This document shows, one piece after another, positions 53,670 through 64,000 of a stretch of 64,000 nucleotides of DNA. Each line of letters opens with the position of its first letter. Position 1 is the first letter of the stretch. The notes beneath the pieces are model-generated. The model saw nothing but the letters and a program-made list of their open reading frames with translations. It ran no database searches and was not told the origin of the DNA. Both the position numbers and the translations under genes were made by a program. Source of the stretch: Phytophthora sp. 'mugwort' (Eukaryota; Oomycota; Peronosporomycetes; Peronosporales; Peronosporaceae); assembly GCA_033558025.1 (NCBI GenBank), contig JAUCEF010000018.1, positions 2,356,001 to 2,420,000 of the forward strand, written 5' to 3'.

Positions 53670-56600
53670 TACTCTAGCCGCATGGGGTGACGAAGCCTGC
53701 TCTGAATCGTCCGCGGAATCCGGAATTGAGGCGGTCAGCGCAAGTGCCAACGCCGCGACACGAGATAGCCGGCGCGCTGTTTCAGCTCATCTTGCAACTT
53801 GCTTTCAATATAGGGGTATTGCTGATTGCGGGCTGTCTTCAATTCCAAAATTTCAGCAAATGTATGATAAGGCTAACATCGAATTTACGCGGTTTTTGAA
53901 CTTGGGGGACCCGTTCCACATGCTAATGTGTATCCAACAGACACATTTGGCATACTTACACACGGTAAGAAGTACTGGATACATCGGGTTAGGGGTGGAC
54001 CTGACTCTTGCCGATAAACATTAGCAAAACCTGGGTAAATATTACCCTCCCATCCTGATGATAAATCAAAACGTGTATGGGGTTTCGGTAAATGAGCACA
54101 TGCAGAAGACCTCGCGCTCGGGGAGGGGGGAGGTAACCTCCTATCAATCATCGTGTGGTGGTCATTGCAAACTCGATAATATCCGAAATGAACTTTATGA
54201 AACACAACAAATGATCTCGTCTCGATAGATGGCGAAACCTTTTCTGAGTCAAGAAGAGTCAATTAATGTCAAGGGGGCATCGCGCCGGTTATCTCATCTT
54301 CTGCTTCGCCCCATGCACCTTGTGTAAAGCCCCCTAGAATACTATAGTTACTCCACGTTACTGAATTATTAAGCCAAGACTGCTATAATCTGAATGCCCA
54401 TATGTAGTTCCTCTATCTGCACGCGTTGTATAATCAAGCTTGATTTATATAGAGCGAGCCAATATTTGTATATTTTATCCCAAAAATCTGTATATTTCAG
54501 CACCCTCCTTATTGTGGAGCAGTCGGTAGATCTGCGTAACGACCAAGGGGAATATTGTTACGAAGTGTGTCGAAACATGATTCGTTCGGTTTAAGTGAAT
54601 ATCCTGCTACTGTATTCGCGCCAAATGACCAGGTAATATTGCTTGCCCCATATGTAGTGATATTACTCGAACTGATATTAATGTTGTTATTCAGAATGAT
54701 ATAGGTGGTAAGCGCCGAGTGATACAAGTCTGGCAGGATTACCGATCCTAAACCCTAGAGAGCGACAAGGAGATTGCTCTGTCCGGGAAGAAGATGAGTG
54801 GGATTACGGATGAAGTGCCAATCGCCACGTCCCCCGACATCAAACATTTTTTAGACCTCAGGTTTTTCCATTCGATTGAGACTCTACAGTATTCAGGCGA
54901 GTATTGACCAGCTCATTGTGGCTGTAACCCGCGCATTCAGTGCTACAACAGCTTGATGCGCTTGTTTTCTGCTTCCTGATACCACATAATGTGACGGAAA
55001 CAGTGAATCAGCACGGAGGACACAACGGCTAGAAGCTATCGCACTATCGGAAACGATGAGAACTAGAACCAAGCTTATCGCCGACAACGCTTGAATATGA
55101 AACGCAGTAGTGGAGCGTTCGTCATATGCAGTTTCTCTCATTCATAGCCGACAGCTCAATGAAAGGTATAGTAATAGTGGCCGCCTGCGGTATGCTCCCC
55201 AAATAACAGTCGTGCTCTGGTCTGCTTTTAACATCACGTACCGTGCCAGATCTATCCCGAACTACAGGACAGGTGTCCGGTGGCAATGACCATCGGCTGC
55301 TGATATGCAACCTAATCCTACTATGGAAAATACACAGCAGCTAGTGTCCAATATCTGCGTAGCCGCTCAGGTTCTAACGTCCGGTCTGAAGATTTTTATT
55401 CGTTATACTACGGTTGCTCAGGTCACTCCCGTCGGTGGGGCTACTTTTATATTCGGGGGCTATGATACCTCTCTTAGACTGCCAAATAACCTTTTATAGG
55501 CTGCAGATACCGCATACAGCCAATGGGGCTCGTCTACCCGAAAACGGGGCTATGATACCCGTTATCTTCTTCGCACACACTTTAGACCTTTGTTCTCGCG
55601 TCACTGGCACTACTCTTACTGCGGATTACTCGCCAGCTGCTATCGCTCTTTGTATTGGGTTGGGATAGTTTTCTACTCTCTGCAGAGGCCTGCTAGTTTT
55701 CTGCGCGTCTCGTGGCAAATAGCGAGCTGCCGGCTTGTCTTTCCGAAACACTCACGGCCGTCGCAATGGGTTCGCACCCAGCGACTTTTGGTGGCTGTTT
55801 CACAGCCGCCCATCGTCCGTGATCTTGTCCATCCTCGCCTTTAGTGGATTATCGTAGCCGTTGTCGTCTTACGACCGTCATCCACGGGTCGTCTCTTCAC
55901 CCGCGGGTCGTCTTCATCATCTACGGGTGGACCCGTCACTCCTGAGCCGCTACTTACCAATGTCCGTCTTGTTGCTGCTAATACGTCCGCTTCTCGAGCT
56001 GTCATGCGCCCCTGCGAGTCCCTGCCTCTTGTGTCTGTATCCCGTCCGCTGTCCCGTTGTCCTGCTTCCTTCTGTCTCCCTTGTCTTCTTGATATTCATC
56101 TTGCGGCTGTTGTTGTGAGAGGTATTACTGTATGTCTAAACTTAGTATTCTATGATTGGCCAAAACTATCACTCTGTTATTACCGTGATTCGGTACATAT
56201 CATCCATTATGACCGCGATTCGATATATATCAGTTTTACCGGCTGAAAAAAGACTCAATACTGCGCTTGCTAATTGCTTGTGCTTGACGCGTTCATATGC
56301 AGCAAACGCGAGCTTGCGGGAACAGCAGCTTTGAGTACTTTATCTCTGGGATCTTATTGCGAAAGACCCTTAAAGCAGTCGAGTTTGCCCAGTATGACGG
56401 TTGTGATATATAGCGGTGACACGACGATGATAACACCCACGCAGAAAACTACGATAGTACAGGCCGACTCGGCTGCTAACGAATGCTACTTTCTCCGCTT
56501 CGATCTGATAGAGCAACGCCTTGTTTAGCGAAGTGCTAAATCACTGGGACCAGACAACTATTATGAATTCACATTTGTGCATAACTGCGAAGTATTTTGC

Positions 56601-57140
56601 CTATTTCGCAGAAGTATCTGCAAAGCACAATACAGTCACACCTGTTTATAAGCCCCCCCCCTATTTGAGCCTTGCCGTTTATTTGATCAAGGCTTTTGAC
56701 GTTACCAAATATTTCACTACTTTTTGTGTGACCTCTGTTTATATGTATATGAATCATATTTTGGAGGACCCAAAATTGGTCTAACCTACATAGTTGATCC
56801 ACACTGCTCAATTGCACACTCTTCAAGGAGATCCAATAAATTGCTCACTGCAAGTCGTGTCCGCTCCCTTGTTCCCCATGTCTTCACACTGGCTGACGAT
56901 CGAGCTTAAAACATCAAGTTCATCTAAATCATCAGCAGAATCCCTGCCACTCAACAGCCTATGCTCTGCGATGGGATCAACTCGACGCTCAAGCCCCTGC
57001 CAGGCGTGCTACTCTCAGCCGATTGCGTGTCCTCCCTTCCTACTACTTCAGCCGCGTCGGCATCAGGGCAACTAAGCGGCGCCGCGTGAAATTCCCTCTG
57101 TTTGAGCGCGAACCGACGGCATTTTCTCATAGAACGAAGC
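53670..57140. other. AT-rich spacer without recognisable genes
   Basis: About 3.5 kb with only short open frames. A repeated 14-base word GGGGCTATGATACC occurs near 55457 and 55544. The 55.9-56.4 kb part is Cys/Leu/Ser-coding low-complexity and may be LTR-like, but no paired LTR was found. A 9-base C run is at 56653-56661. Confidence 0.3.
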
Positions 57141-57150
57141 TAGAATCGCA

Positions 57151-58230
57151 ATGGAAGACAACGTGATCCTGCTGAAGGCGCGTGAGCGTGATGCAATTCG
57201 ATCGTATACGCTACACGGAGAAGGTGAGCTGGAAAATGACAATGTGCGCGATGCCAGGCTCGCGTTGCAAGAGCTGGTGGCACGGTTCGCACCTGAGAAC
57301 GTGTTTAACTTCGACGAATGGCGCTTTTTCTACCGGCTGGCCCCCAATCAAACGCTAGAACGACCCAACGTAAGGGCAAAAGGAAGGAAAAGCATTGTTA
57401 AACGTTTGCTTTCTGCTGCAACGCGACTTGTTTCGACAAGCTCGACACAATTGTCATCTGTACGGCAATAAATCGGAAGTGTTTTAAAAAGGGGGCGGCT
57501 ATTAAAGATAGACATATTTTGTTTAAGTCCAACCAAAAACGCTTGGATGGCATTCGTCCTTTTTGAGAAATAGCTGATCACTTCAGCCTGAAAATGGCGG
57601 CCGTCAATCGCAAGAACCTTCTTCTAGCCGACAACGCTTAAAGCCACAAAAATCCCTGGAGACCTGTCTTACGTGACCGTCCACGTCCTCTCCCCCGACA
57701 TGACTTCAGCTTTGCAGCCAATCGATGCAGGTAAAACGTTCATCAATATTGCTGTAAGGCCAAAACTAACTAACGATTCAGCGCCTTGCTTAGGCACCAT
57801 TCTGTCATTCGAGGGTCGATACAAAAAGGGTTTTGTCCCAGTGGATTTGGATGTACTTGAAACTAACATGACACATAAGCTCAATGCATTCGAAGCTGCA
57901 CAATCCTCTATCGATACTTGGGCTCGTGTGACACCAACGACGCCTACGAATTGCTGGAAACTCACGCATTTTAGTGGAACGATGTTAGGTAGTGCCCGGG
58001 CTAGCGCTGATTATGTCGAACATGTTTCCAGCAACGAGATGGAGGAGTTGGCAGCGATGCTGTCAAAGCTGAGAGGCACTGTTAGTGCTAGTGATTATCT
58101 AGCAGTAGTCGAAGATGTATTTGTGCACCATCCTGATGTGAACGTGGCCGAAGCAGCAATTAGTGATGGAGTTTCGCTGGTGAGGAGGAGGAGGACCCAG
58201 CACCCGTCATTCAACCCGCCGTTGTTTTAG
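57151..58230 (+). pseudogene. pogo-like transposase D, broken
   Basis: ATG 57151 region: ALQELVARFAPENVFNFDEW (57265-57330) holds the first catalytic Asp in an N-x-D-E context. In shifted frames: KLDTIVICTA and CFKKGAAIKD near 57440-57510, MAAVNRKNLLLADNA near 57595 (second Asp), MTSALQPIDAGKTFINIA near 57705 (third acidic region) and a C-terminal stretch TWARVTPTTPTNCWKLTHF then HVSSNEMEELAAML to the stop at 58230. At least three breaks. Confidence 0.75.
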
Positions 58231-58680
58231 ACAATGGAGCTCTCTGTCTTTCTGTCGCAATGTGGAGAGCAAACTGAAAGTGAACGAAGAGCTACTGACA
58301 GTGACCGTTTCCGTTTGGGAGACTACGATGAAGGCAAAGCGGCCGCAAATTATGCACCATTTATTTACGGCACCACATAATACGTTTAGGCACGTATTCT
58401 ACAGACCGACGCAGCCTGTATGAGCCAGTACATTTGCGCCCGACGTACCCCGACTGACTGCGCCCGACTAGATTAAAGCCAGAGCTCTATCATCATTTGA
58501 TGACAACGGTGTGCACGTATAATCCGGATAGCAAAGGTCTGGCAATTCAGTCTAAGTGACTATGTGACTCTGTGACCGAGGAAAACTAAAGGCAACGTGA
58601 AGGACACAAAAACAGCAAGACATCCTCCAGCGATGTACGCGAAGGACAGACAACAAGCGATTTAGCGTGAAGGCTACGGC
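58231..58680. other. Spacer with CCCGACT words
   Basis: No gene. CGCCCGACGTACCCCGACTG and related words near 58437-58475 recall the MULE QSG-type repeats, as on the 3' side of MULE copy A. Confidence 0.3.
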
Positions 58681-61600
58681 CTAATTGAGAGGAAATGGGG
58701 AATATGTATTCATGACAACATTTTGTAAGTAGCGGTATCGCAGATACTGCAAGCTCTTGCTACGTAGTCCTTCTACGTCTTCCAATTCCCAGAACATCTC
58801 TTGGGCGAGTAGAACGTAGATCCCGCAATTTTTAGCTATCAACTTGGACTCCCGTCTTGGTTATAAATGGTCTCACTTGGTAGCGTCCAGAACCCCTGGC
58901 AAGTAGCTGAATATTCGTTGGGACAGGTCGCGAACACTCGTCGTGTCATGGGATCATAGTAGAACACTTCATACGTTTCCAGCCTTACCTTTATTGCATA
59001 CAAATGGTTGTTGTTGCAATTAAGCGGGAATAAAACCCGCTCGGATGTTACCCCGATGACATACTCGCCAGCGCCTCCTCCGTAATGCTTGAAATTCCGT
59101 CAACCACCTGACCCCGTATGATGATCACTACATCAGACGTTGAACCAAACAGATTCGTCATAACTTCGATCATTGCGCGGTCTCCCAAACAACGTTTAGC
59201 AGCAAGCCCTAACGTATCCGTCTGCTATAATACAAGTTAGTGACCACGCTTGGTTTTATAAATCAATGCTGATGCAATGCTGCCTCACACCTTCTCTGAC
59301 AACAACGGGATTTTCACAACCTTGAGTGACAGCGTTTCGTCTGCTACAATATGATATGGAGGCGGAACATCGACATTAAAGTCGATCGAGGCCATCCACC
59401 ACGCGTTTTTTACAACATCCACAGCAGACTTGGCTGCATGCCAACGGTTCATAGCCCTTATAGTGAACATAGTGATTATGCCTAACCCCGAAAATGAAAA
59501 ACGCGACGTCTCGCTCAGCGTGCCCTTCGCGTTCTTCAGCAATGTCTTTATCTTGGCGCTCGGTCTCCGTATGAGGCTGCGAGGCAGTATACGCGAAATA
59601 TCAGATAGATCTAGTGGTAGTTTGCTGGCCGGTAGCTTAGAAACTACGTGCGCGATAGGTGGCTTCGTCTTTGTGGGAAAGTAAACATATTGAACTTCTT
59701 AATTTGACCTGAAGAGGCCGCATAAGTAGATTCCGGCGCAATACAGCCTCCCAACGAATGGAGACTTAACTGCTAATCGTATATCGAGTCTTCGGCTGCC
59801 ATTTTGATGGGCGTTTTTATTTGCTTTATTTGTTTTTGTAGTCTGTTTTAGACGGCCGCGCGGCCGGATTGGCGTCGCAACTTCAAAATTGGCACAGAAG
59901 TGTCAAGCGGCTCATTCTGTAGTATCCCTCCCTAGTTAGTATCTGCTTCCACCGATGCGACAAATCCACCGACTACGAAACTGAACCCACCGACTGTGAA
60001 ACCGACTCCACGGACTGCGGAACAGACTCAGCCGCGTGTGTACCCGACTCAACCGACTGTTCTACCGGCATCGTCACCTGAGTAATAGGCAGTGGATCAT
60101 CCTCCTCGTCGCGGCTCATTGCATTATCAGTCTCCACCCCCTGACCTTCATGATGATTGTTTGCCAATCCCTGCGTTTCTTGAGCGGTATAACATCACGC
60201 TCTAGAGCGGGGCAGCTCTTCAAACAATTGAACTGTTTATCCTTGACTAGCCCAGCGACACGAGGCAAAGCGTTCATAGCGACCTTGTACTCTCTCATAC
60301 CTAATGAGCTGTTGGTGTCGCTAATTGACGTGCTGGTGATTCGCCTCACGAAACTTGCCGTTTTTGTCTCATAGAAATTGCGGCTTTCGTAGAATGGAGC
60401 TGACGGCAAACGGAACGTCAAGAACAGCTGGAGCCATCCGGGCCTTAAGCATCGAATTCAGCAACCAGTGTGGATTTAGCAACTCCGTGGGAATAACTGT
60501 CTCCATGTTAAGATTCTTTCGAATGAAGAATGTATGATGCCACGGTAACAATTTCGTGCTCATAAAAAGACAAGAACAGTTTCACGTCGATGTGTTTCAC
60601 TGTGTATTCCATGCCAGGTTCGTCAAATTCGTCTTCCCTTGTTGAAGAATTCTTGATAAAGAACATCCCAGGAAACGCCTCGTAAAAGGTGTACGAAACA
60701 GTTCCTGTTGCGTAGACGTATTGCCCCTGAATAAAAAAGCTTTGCGCGCTCACCAAACTGGCCACGACGCTCATCTCGCGGTCATACCCATGGTGCTACA
60801 CAGCGGAAACTTTCGAAATCTGGTCGAGAAATTGTTGCCCTACGCGCTTCTGGTAGAATATGATTGAAGCGGGGCATTCATTCAACCCCATGAATGAGTT
60901 CACCACCTCTTTCATTTTTTTTTCCCAACGTTACCGTATTTTGATTCGTGTACGAGCGCCATAACTCCTTGCAACCGTTCGAATGCTTGGCGAAATATAC
61001 GTCAAATAGATGCGAGAGTTCCAAAGGGCCCCGACTAAGCCCGACTGGCTCCCGACTGCTCCCGACTGGCCCCCCACTGCACCCGACCCCGCACTATGAT
61101 CTACCACCCAACCATCCTAACACACCCGAAATTACACTACCGTTACCACCCATTGTAATTTGTGGCATTCTCCGGCCAACATACAAAAGGTGCCGCCTGT
61201 AGTGCTTCTCGTATTCACGCTCCGTCTTAGCGTAGACGAATAAATTCATCATAGCTTGTAACTGGCCCTTTTGCCAAGTCGAAAATCCGTAATAGGCGCA
61301 TGCAATCTCCTCACGGAGGTACTTCACCACATGGCTACTAACAGAGCAGAATCCGCACGTGAAGAAGAACAACCGCCAGCACCCTGATCTCCGTGAAATC
61401 TTTGTCGATGACGACGCATTGCAACTTCGTCCACGACGGGTTATTCGTCTTGAACTCATCAAAAGCCATCAATAGTGTCTCACCTCGCTCGTTCTGCACC
61501 AGTGCGTGTTGAACGTATTGACACTTCCCGAAAATATCGTGAGCCATAAAAGAAAAACAACCTTTGAACTTCGAAGTGTTGGTACCATGTGTCGCATCGA

Positions 61601-62222
61601 TCGTCAAAAACTCTGAAAACTTGGCAAATACATCCATTGTGTGCCGCGTCTGTAGTTTGATACATGTCGCGAGTCTCTACAGCCGATACACATCAAAATA
61701 TGTCAAAAAAGGGTTACCAAGCACATGTGAGCCATTTGGCAAACCTTTCCGGCGGATGAATCCACGAAGATACGTCCGATATTACCAGGGATGCCGCAAA
61801 ATACGACCATCCACGTCTTCGGCCGCTCGGCGCAGGTAGATATACCTTGCTCTTTCTTCTTCCATGCTGCGAATGAGGTTGTGGATGACCCGGGGTGTTG
61901 GATTACTGTCTGTTTGTTCCACAAGATACCGTGGAATCCCCTTGGACTTAGCTTTCCATAGTGTATTGGCCGTCGTCAGCGCGTCTTCGCCCACCGAAAG
62001 CCTGTTGCCTGCGTACTGCTTATAGGTACGCAATCCGAACCGATGGTTATGTGTAAAAATGGACTTGGTAATACAGACAGCAAATGCTTGTGTTGCTTTG
62101 CTCACCCGAATAATACAGGCGTTAATATGTAGTATACCGATATTAGCATAGTAATCATCCGAAATTCGACAACGATTAACATCAAATGGCACAGATCGAA
62201 CCCGACGGACACCGACTGTCAC
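58681..62222 (-). mobile_element. MULE transposon copy B encoding transposase and Ulp1-like protease (defective)
   Basis: Minus strand, in order: a FAR1-like N-terminal region (SIFTHNHRFGLRTYKQYAGN near 62070; SNPTPRVIHNLIRSMEEER near 61890), DDE core (FLTIDATHGTNTSKFKGC near 61610; GKCQYVQHALVQNERGETLL near 61530; EFKTNNPSWTKLQCVVIDKD near 61460), KYLREEIACAYYGFSTWQKG near 61310, a degraded SWIM motif (LLPWHHTFFIR near 60550), TVIPTELLNPHWLLNS, a Ser/Val/Glu-rich repeat (60000-60065), and a Ulp1-like protease near 58700-59020 with NNNHLYAI (His), YYDPM (Asp) and NCGIYVLLAQEMF (Cys). Frame changes throughout. Same architecture and orientation as copy A. Confidence 0.8.
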
Positions 62223-62464
62223 AAACCGGCTGTTAGTGGACTAACCTGCGCTTGGCGCTATCGGTCGATTCTCTTGGCGTGTGCGTTAGACTTTCCCACG
62301 ATATATGTACCGCCCACGTGTGTGCAGATAAGCGTTTTCGCGTAGTCTTTCCAGTAATCCGGTAGAAGGAGAGCCATAGCGGTTTTGGTGCTACGGATGA
62401 CACTATTCCGATCCTCGACGCTTTTATAGGAGCGGATTCGAAATACATGTCAGGACAACGAGAC

Positions 62465-62970
62465 GTTAGTGCGTGCACGCTGTTACGAAACCGTCAAGAA
62501 CACGGAGACGTACCGCAACATCTTTGGCGGCAAGAGCGTGGTTATTGTGCTCGACAATGCTCTGTGCGCATAACCAAACCGAGACACGGTTGGCGGAGGA
62601 GCTTGGAGAGCATAGTGACCTCGTGCTTCTCAAGCTCGGCCCGTACTCTCCGATGCTGAATTCTGTTGATGCATGCGCACTACCAATTGACTGAGAACTA
62701 ACGCTACATATTGCTGCTTATTTTGTGGCAGGCTGCTTTAGTGTCTTTAAGGCCAAGGTGAAGGCCTACCTGGCGGCAAACAGACAGCGAATGTTTGAGC
62801 AAGGGGCGTTCCGTATGACGACGGAAGCACGGATGACGCTGCTGGAGGACGCAGCTAACTCCGCCATAACTGCTGCACCGCCACCTCATCACGTCAATGA
62901 CGCTGCATTGCCAGCGCGTTATGACCAAAGCTCTCAAGATGGAGGACATGCGGTACGCAATGTAGGCTAG
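62465..62970 (+). pseudogene. IS630/Tc1-like transposase, 3' half
   Basis: Reads SVVIVLDNALCAHNQTETRL near 62550 (second catalytic Asp), LLKLGPYSPMLNSVDA near 62630 and FSVFKAKVKAYLAANRQRMF near 62740, then a C-terminal helix (ARMTLLEDAANSAITA). The first Asp and the N-terminus are absent. It complements the 5' part of a similar element on the minus strand at 40 kb but is a separate copy. Confidence 0.7.
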
Positions 62971-63259
62971 CAGAATGTAGGACACGATCTCACTTGCATC
63001 GGAGCTAATCTCCGTTGCTGTGGAACAGCCCAAACTAATACGAAGCAGTTTGCTGCCAATCTTGTTTTAATGAACATAAATGAGCGAAGTCTCACTACCG
63101 TACTCCGCATGTAGAAAGATGCATCCCATGTTCATAAAAACAGTAAAAGGAAATGTAACTGTTTGTATAAATCCTTGGAGGAAGCTAAACTACGGCTTCC
63201 TCTACGACGCCGTTAATGTTGAGATCAAAATTGCGATCGAACTCGTGAGTATAGTCTAC

Positions 63260-63480
63260 AGAAGTAGACACTGGTCCTATCAGAGACAATTATGCAGCTC
63301 GTCCACTAACGAGGCAACATCGAGGCACTCGTCATCTACACGTAAGTCATACTTCTTGTAGCCGTTTGCGATGATTTCTGTGCTCAGGTCGTCCCAACTT
63401 GAGCAAGCCCAGCGACACATCTCCGTACGTTCGTCGTTGCGAGGCCTTCCACGCTGCGCTACATGTCGTCTAGCCAGCAT
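63260..63480 (-). pseudogene. pogo-like transposase C-terminal fragment
   Basis: SWDDLSTEIIANGYKKYDLR then VDDECLDVASLVDEL resembles the C-terminal helix of pogo-like transposases (W-x-x-I-S-x-x-x-I-x-x-S-F-K-K-C). Nothing of the DDE core is visible around it. Low certainty. Confidence 0.35.
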
Positions 63481-63800
63481 CTGCGCAACCGAGTCTTGGA
63501 TGATTCCATGATACGTCGGCCGGCTGACACACCGGCGTAGTATGGGGAGGCAATTTCAGCAGCACAACTCGAATTGAAGCAATGTAAAATAAAAATCACT
63601 TCTAGCGTACAGGAAAACAATTTGAGCAAGCACGTCGTGCACGAACAAAACGGGAAATTAGTATCAGTTTTGGTGGGGACCAGGGGCTGCAGATCTCTAC
63701 ATGCGCTCACCTGCTATTGTGGGCTGCTCGATGCGATTGGTGGATATCAAGGTGCATCTCATATGACGGTGCATCTTTCTACATGCGAAATACGGAATGT

Positions 63801-63979
63801 TCTGGCAAAGGATTACAAACAATACCGGTACTGAGTATACATGCAATTTGATACGGTACGCGTGTACTGCTTCTATCAAGTCTCACTCACTATGCTCTGG
63901 CAAAGTGTAGTGCATTACAATACCGGTACTGTGTATACAGTGCAATTTGAAATAGCACGCGTGTACTACTTCTATCAAT
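63801..63979. repeat. Tandem duplication, unit about 98 bp
   Basis: Two copies of a block starting TCTGGCAAAG and continuing ACAATACCGGTACTG, GTATAC, TGCAATTTGA and CGCGTGTACT then CTTCTATCAA, at 63801-63879 and 63895-63978, with small differences. It ends 22 bases before the window edge. Confidence 0.8.
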
Positions 63980-64000
63980 CGGGTTGGCTTAAAACCATAT

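Noticed and set aside
55861..56118. Leu/Ser-rich open frame resembling a membrane protein
   Set aside because: Pyrimidine-rich composition on the plus strand produces such residues without selection; no homologous pattern or start context.

Overview
This window looks like a chromosomal segment of an oomycete, most likely Phytophthora or a close relative. Three things point there: short GT-AG introns (about 75-120 bp) with GTRNGT-type donors, oomycete Inr-like motifs (CATTYYNCAWTTT) ahead of some genes, and a TE mix typical of these genomes (pogo/CENP-B-like, MULE, piggyBac-like, Harbinger-like, IS630/Tc1-like, hAT, Ty3/gypsy). There are no operons. The species call is inference; no database was searched.

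The layout alternates compact gene islands with dead repeats. Island 1 (1-16.4 kb) has 11 genes: a CENP-B-type HTH protein running off the left edge (-), topoisomerase II with a mitochondrial-like presequence (+), an Mms2-type UEV (+), a lamin-tail/degenerate phosphatidylinositol synthase-like membrane protein (-), a family-16 methyltransferase (+), an NMN/NaMN adenylyltransferase (-), D-aminoacyl-tRNA deacylase (+), long-chain acyl-CoA synthetase (+), a 104-aa basic mitochondrial-type protein (-), a MIS12-like kinetochore protein (+) and a small complex I-like membrane protein (-). Repeat block 1 (16.4-29.2 kb) has a Tc1-like element with clear TIRs and TA duplication, an unidentified broken reading frame, a Ty3/gypsy relic, a hAT relic, a tRNA-like (SINE-head) sequence and a MULE that also encodes a Ulp1-like protease. 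Island 2 (29.2-37.6 kb) has an AFG2/SPATA5-type double AAA ATPase, a membrane-anchored cyclophilin, a small unknown gene, a nine- or ten-exon SNF5 gene fused to an HMG box, and frataxin. Repeat block 2 (37.7-64 kb) is a graveyard of pogo-like, IS630-like, Harbinger-like, MULE and piggyBac-like elements, with a second MULE-Ulp1 copy; I saw no intact host gene there.

The genes are mostly independent housekeeping units in divergent or convergent pairs. Themes include mitochondria (topoisomerase II, complex I-like protein, 104-aa protein, frataxin), ubiquitin and protein quality control (UEV, AFG2-like, cyclophilin), translation fidelity (DTD), and chromatin or chromosomes (SNF5-HMG, MIS12, CENP-B HTH). 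Several genes are visible only after splicing (UEV, DTD, the 104-aa protein, MIS12, the complex I-like protein, SNF5-HMG, frataxin). The best leads are the SNF5-HMG fusion, the lamin-tail/PI-synthase pseudoenzyme, the paired transposase-SUMO-protease MULEs, a motif shared by three divergent promoters, and two hairpins inside TE coding sequence that look like templated inversions.
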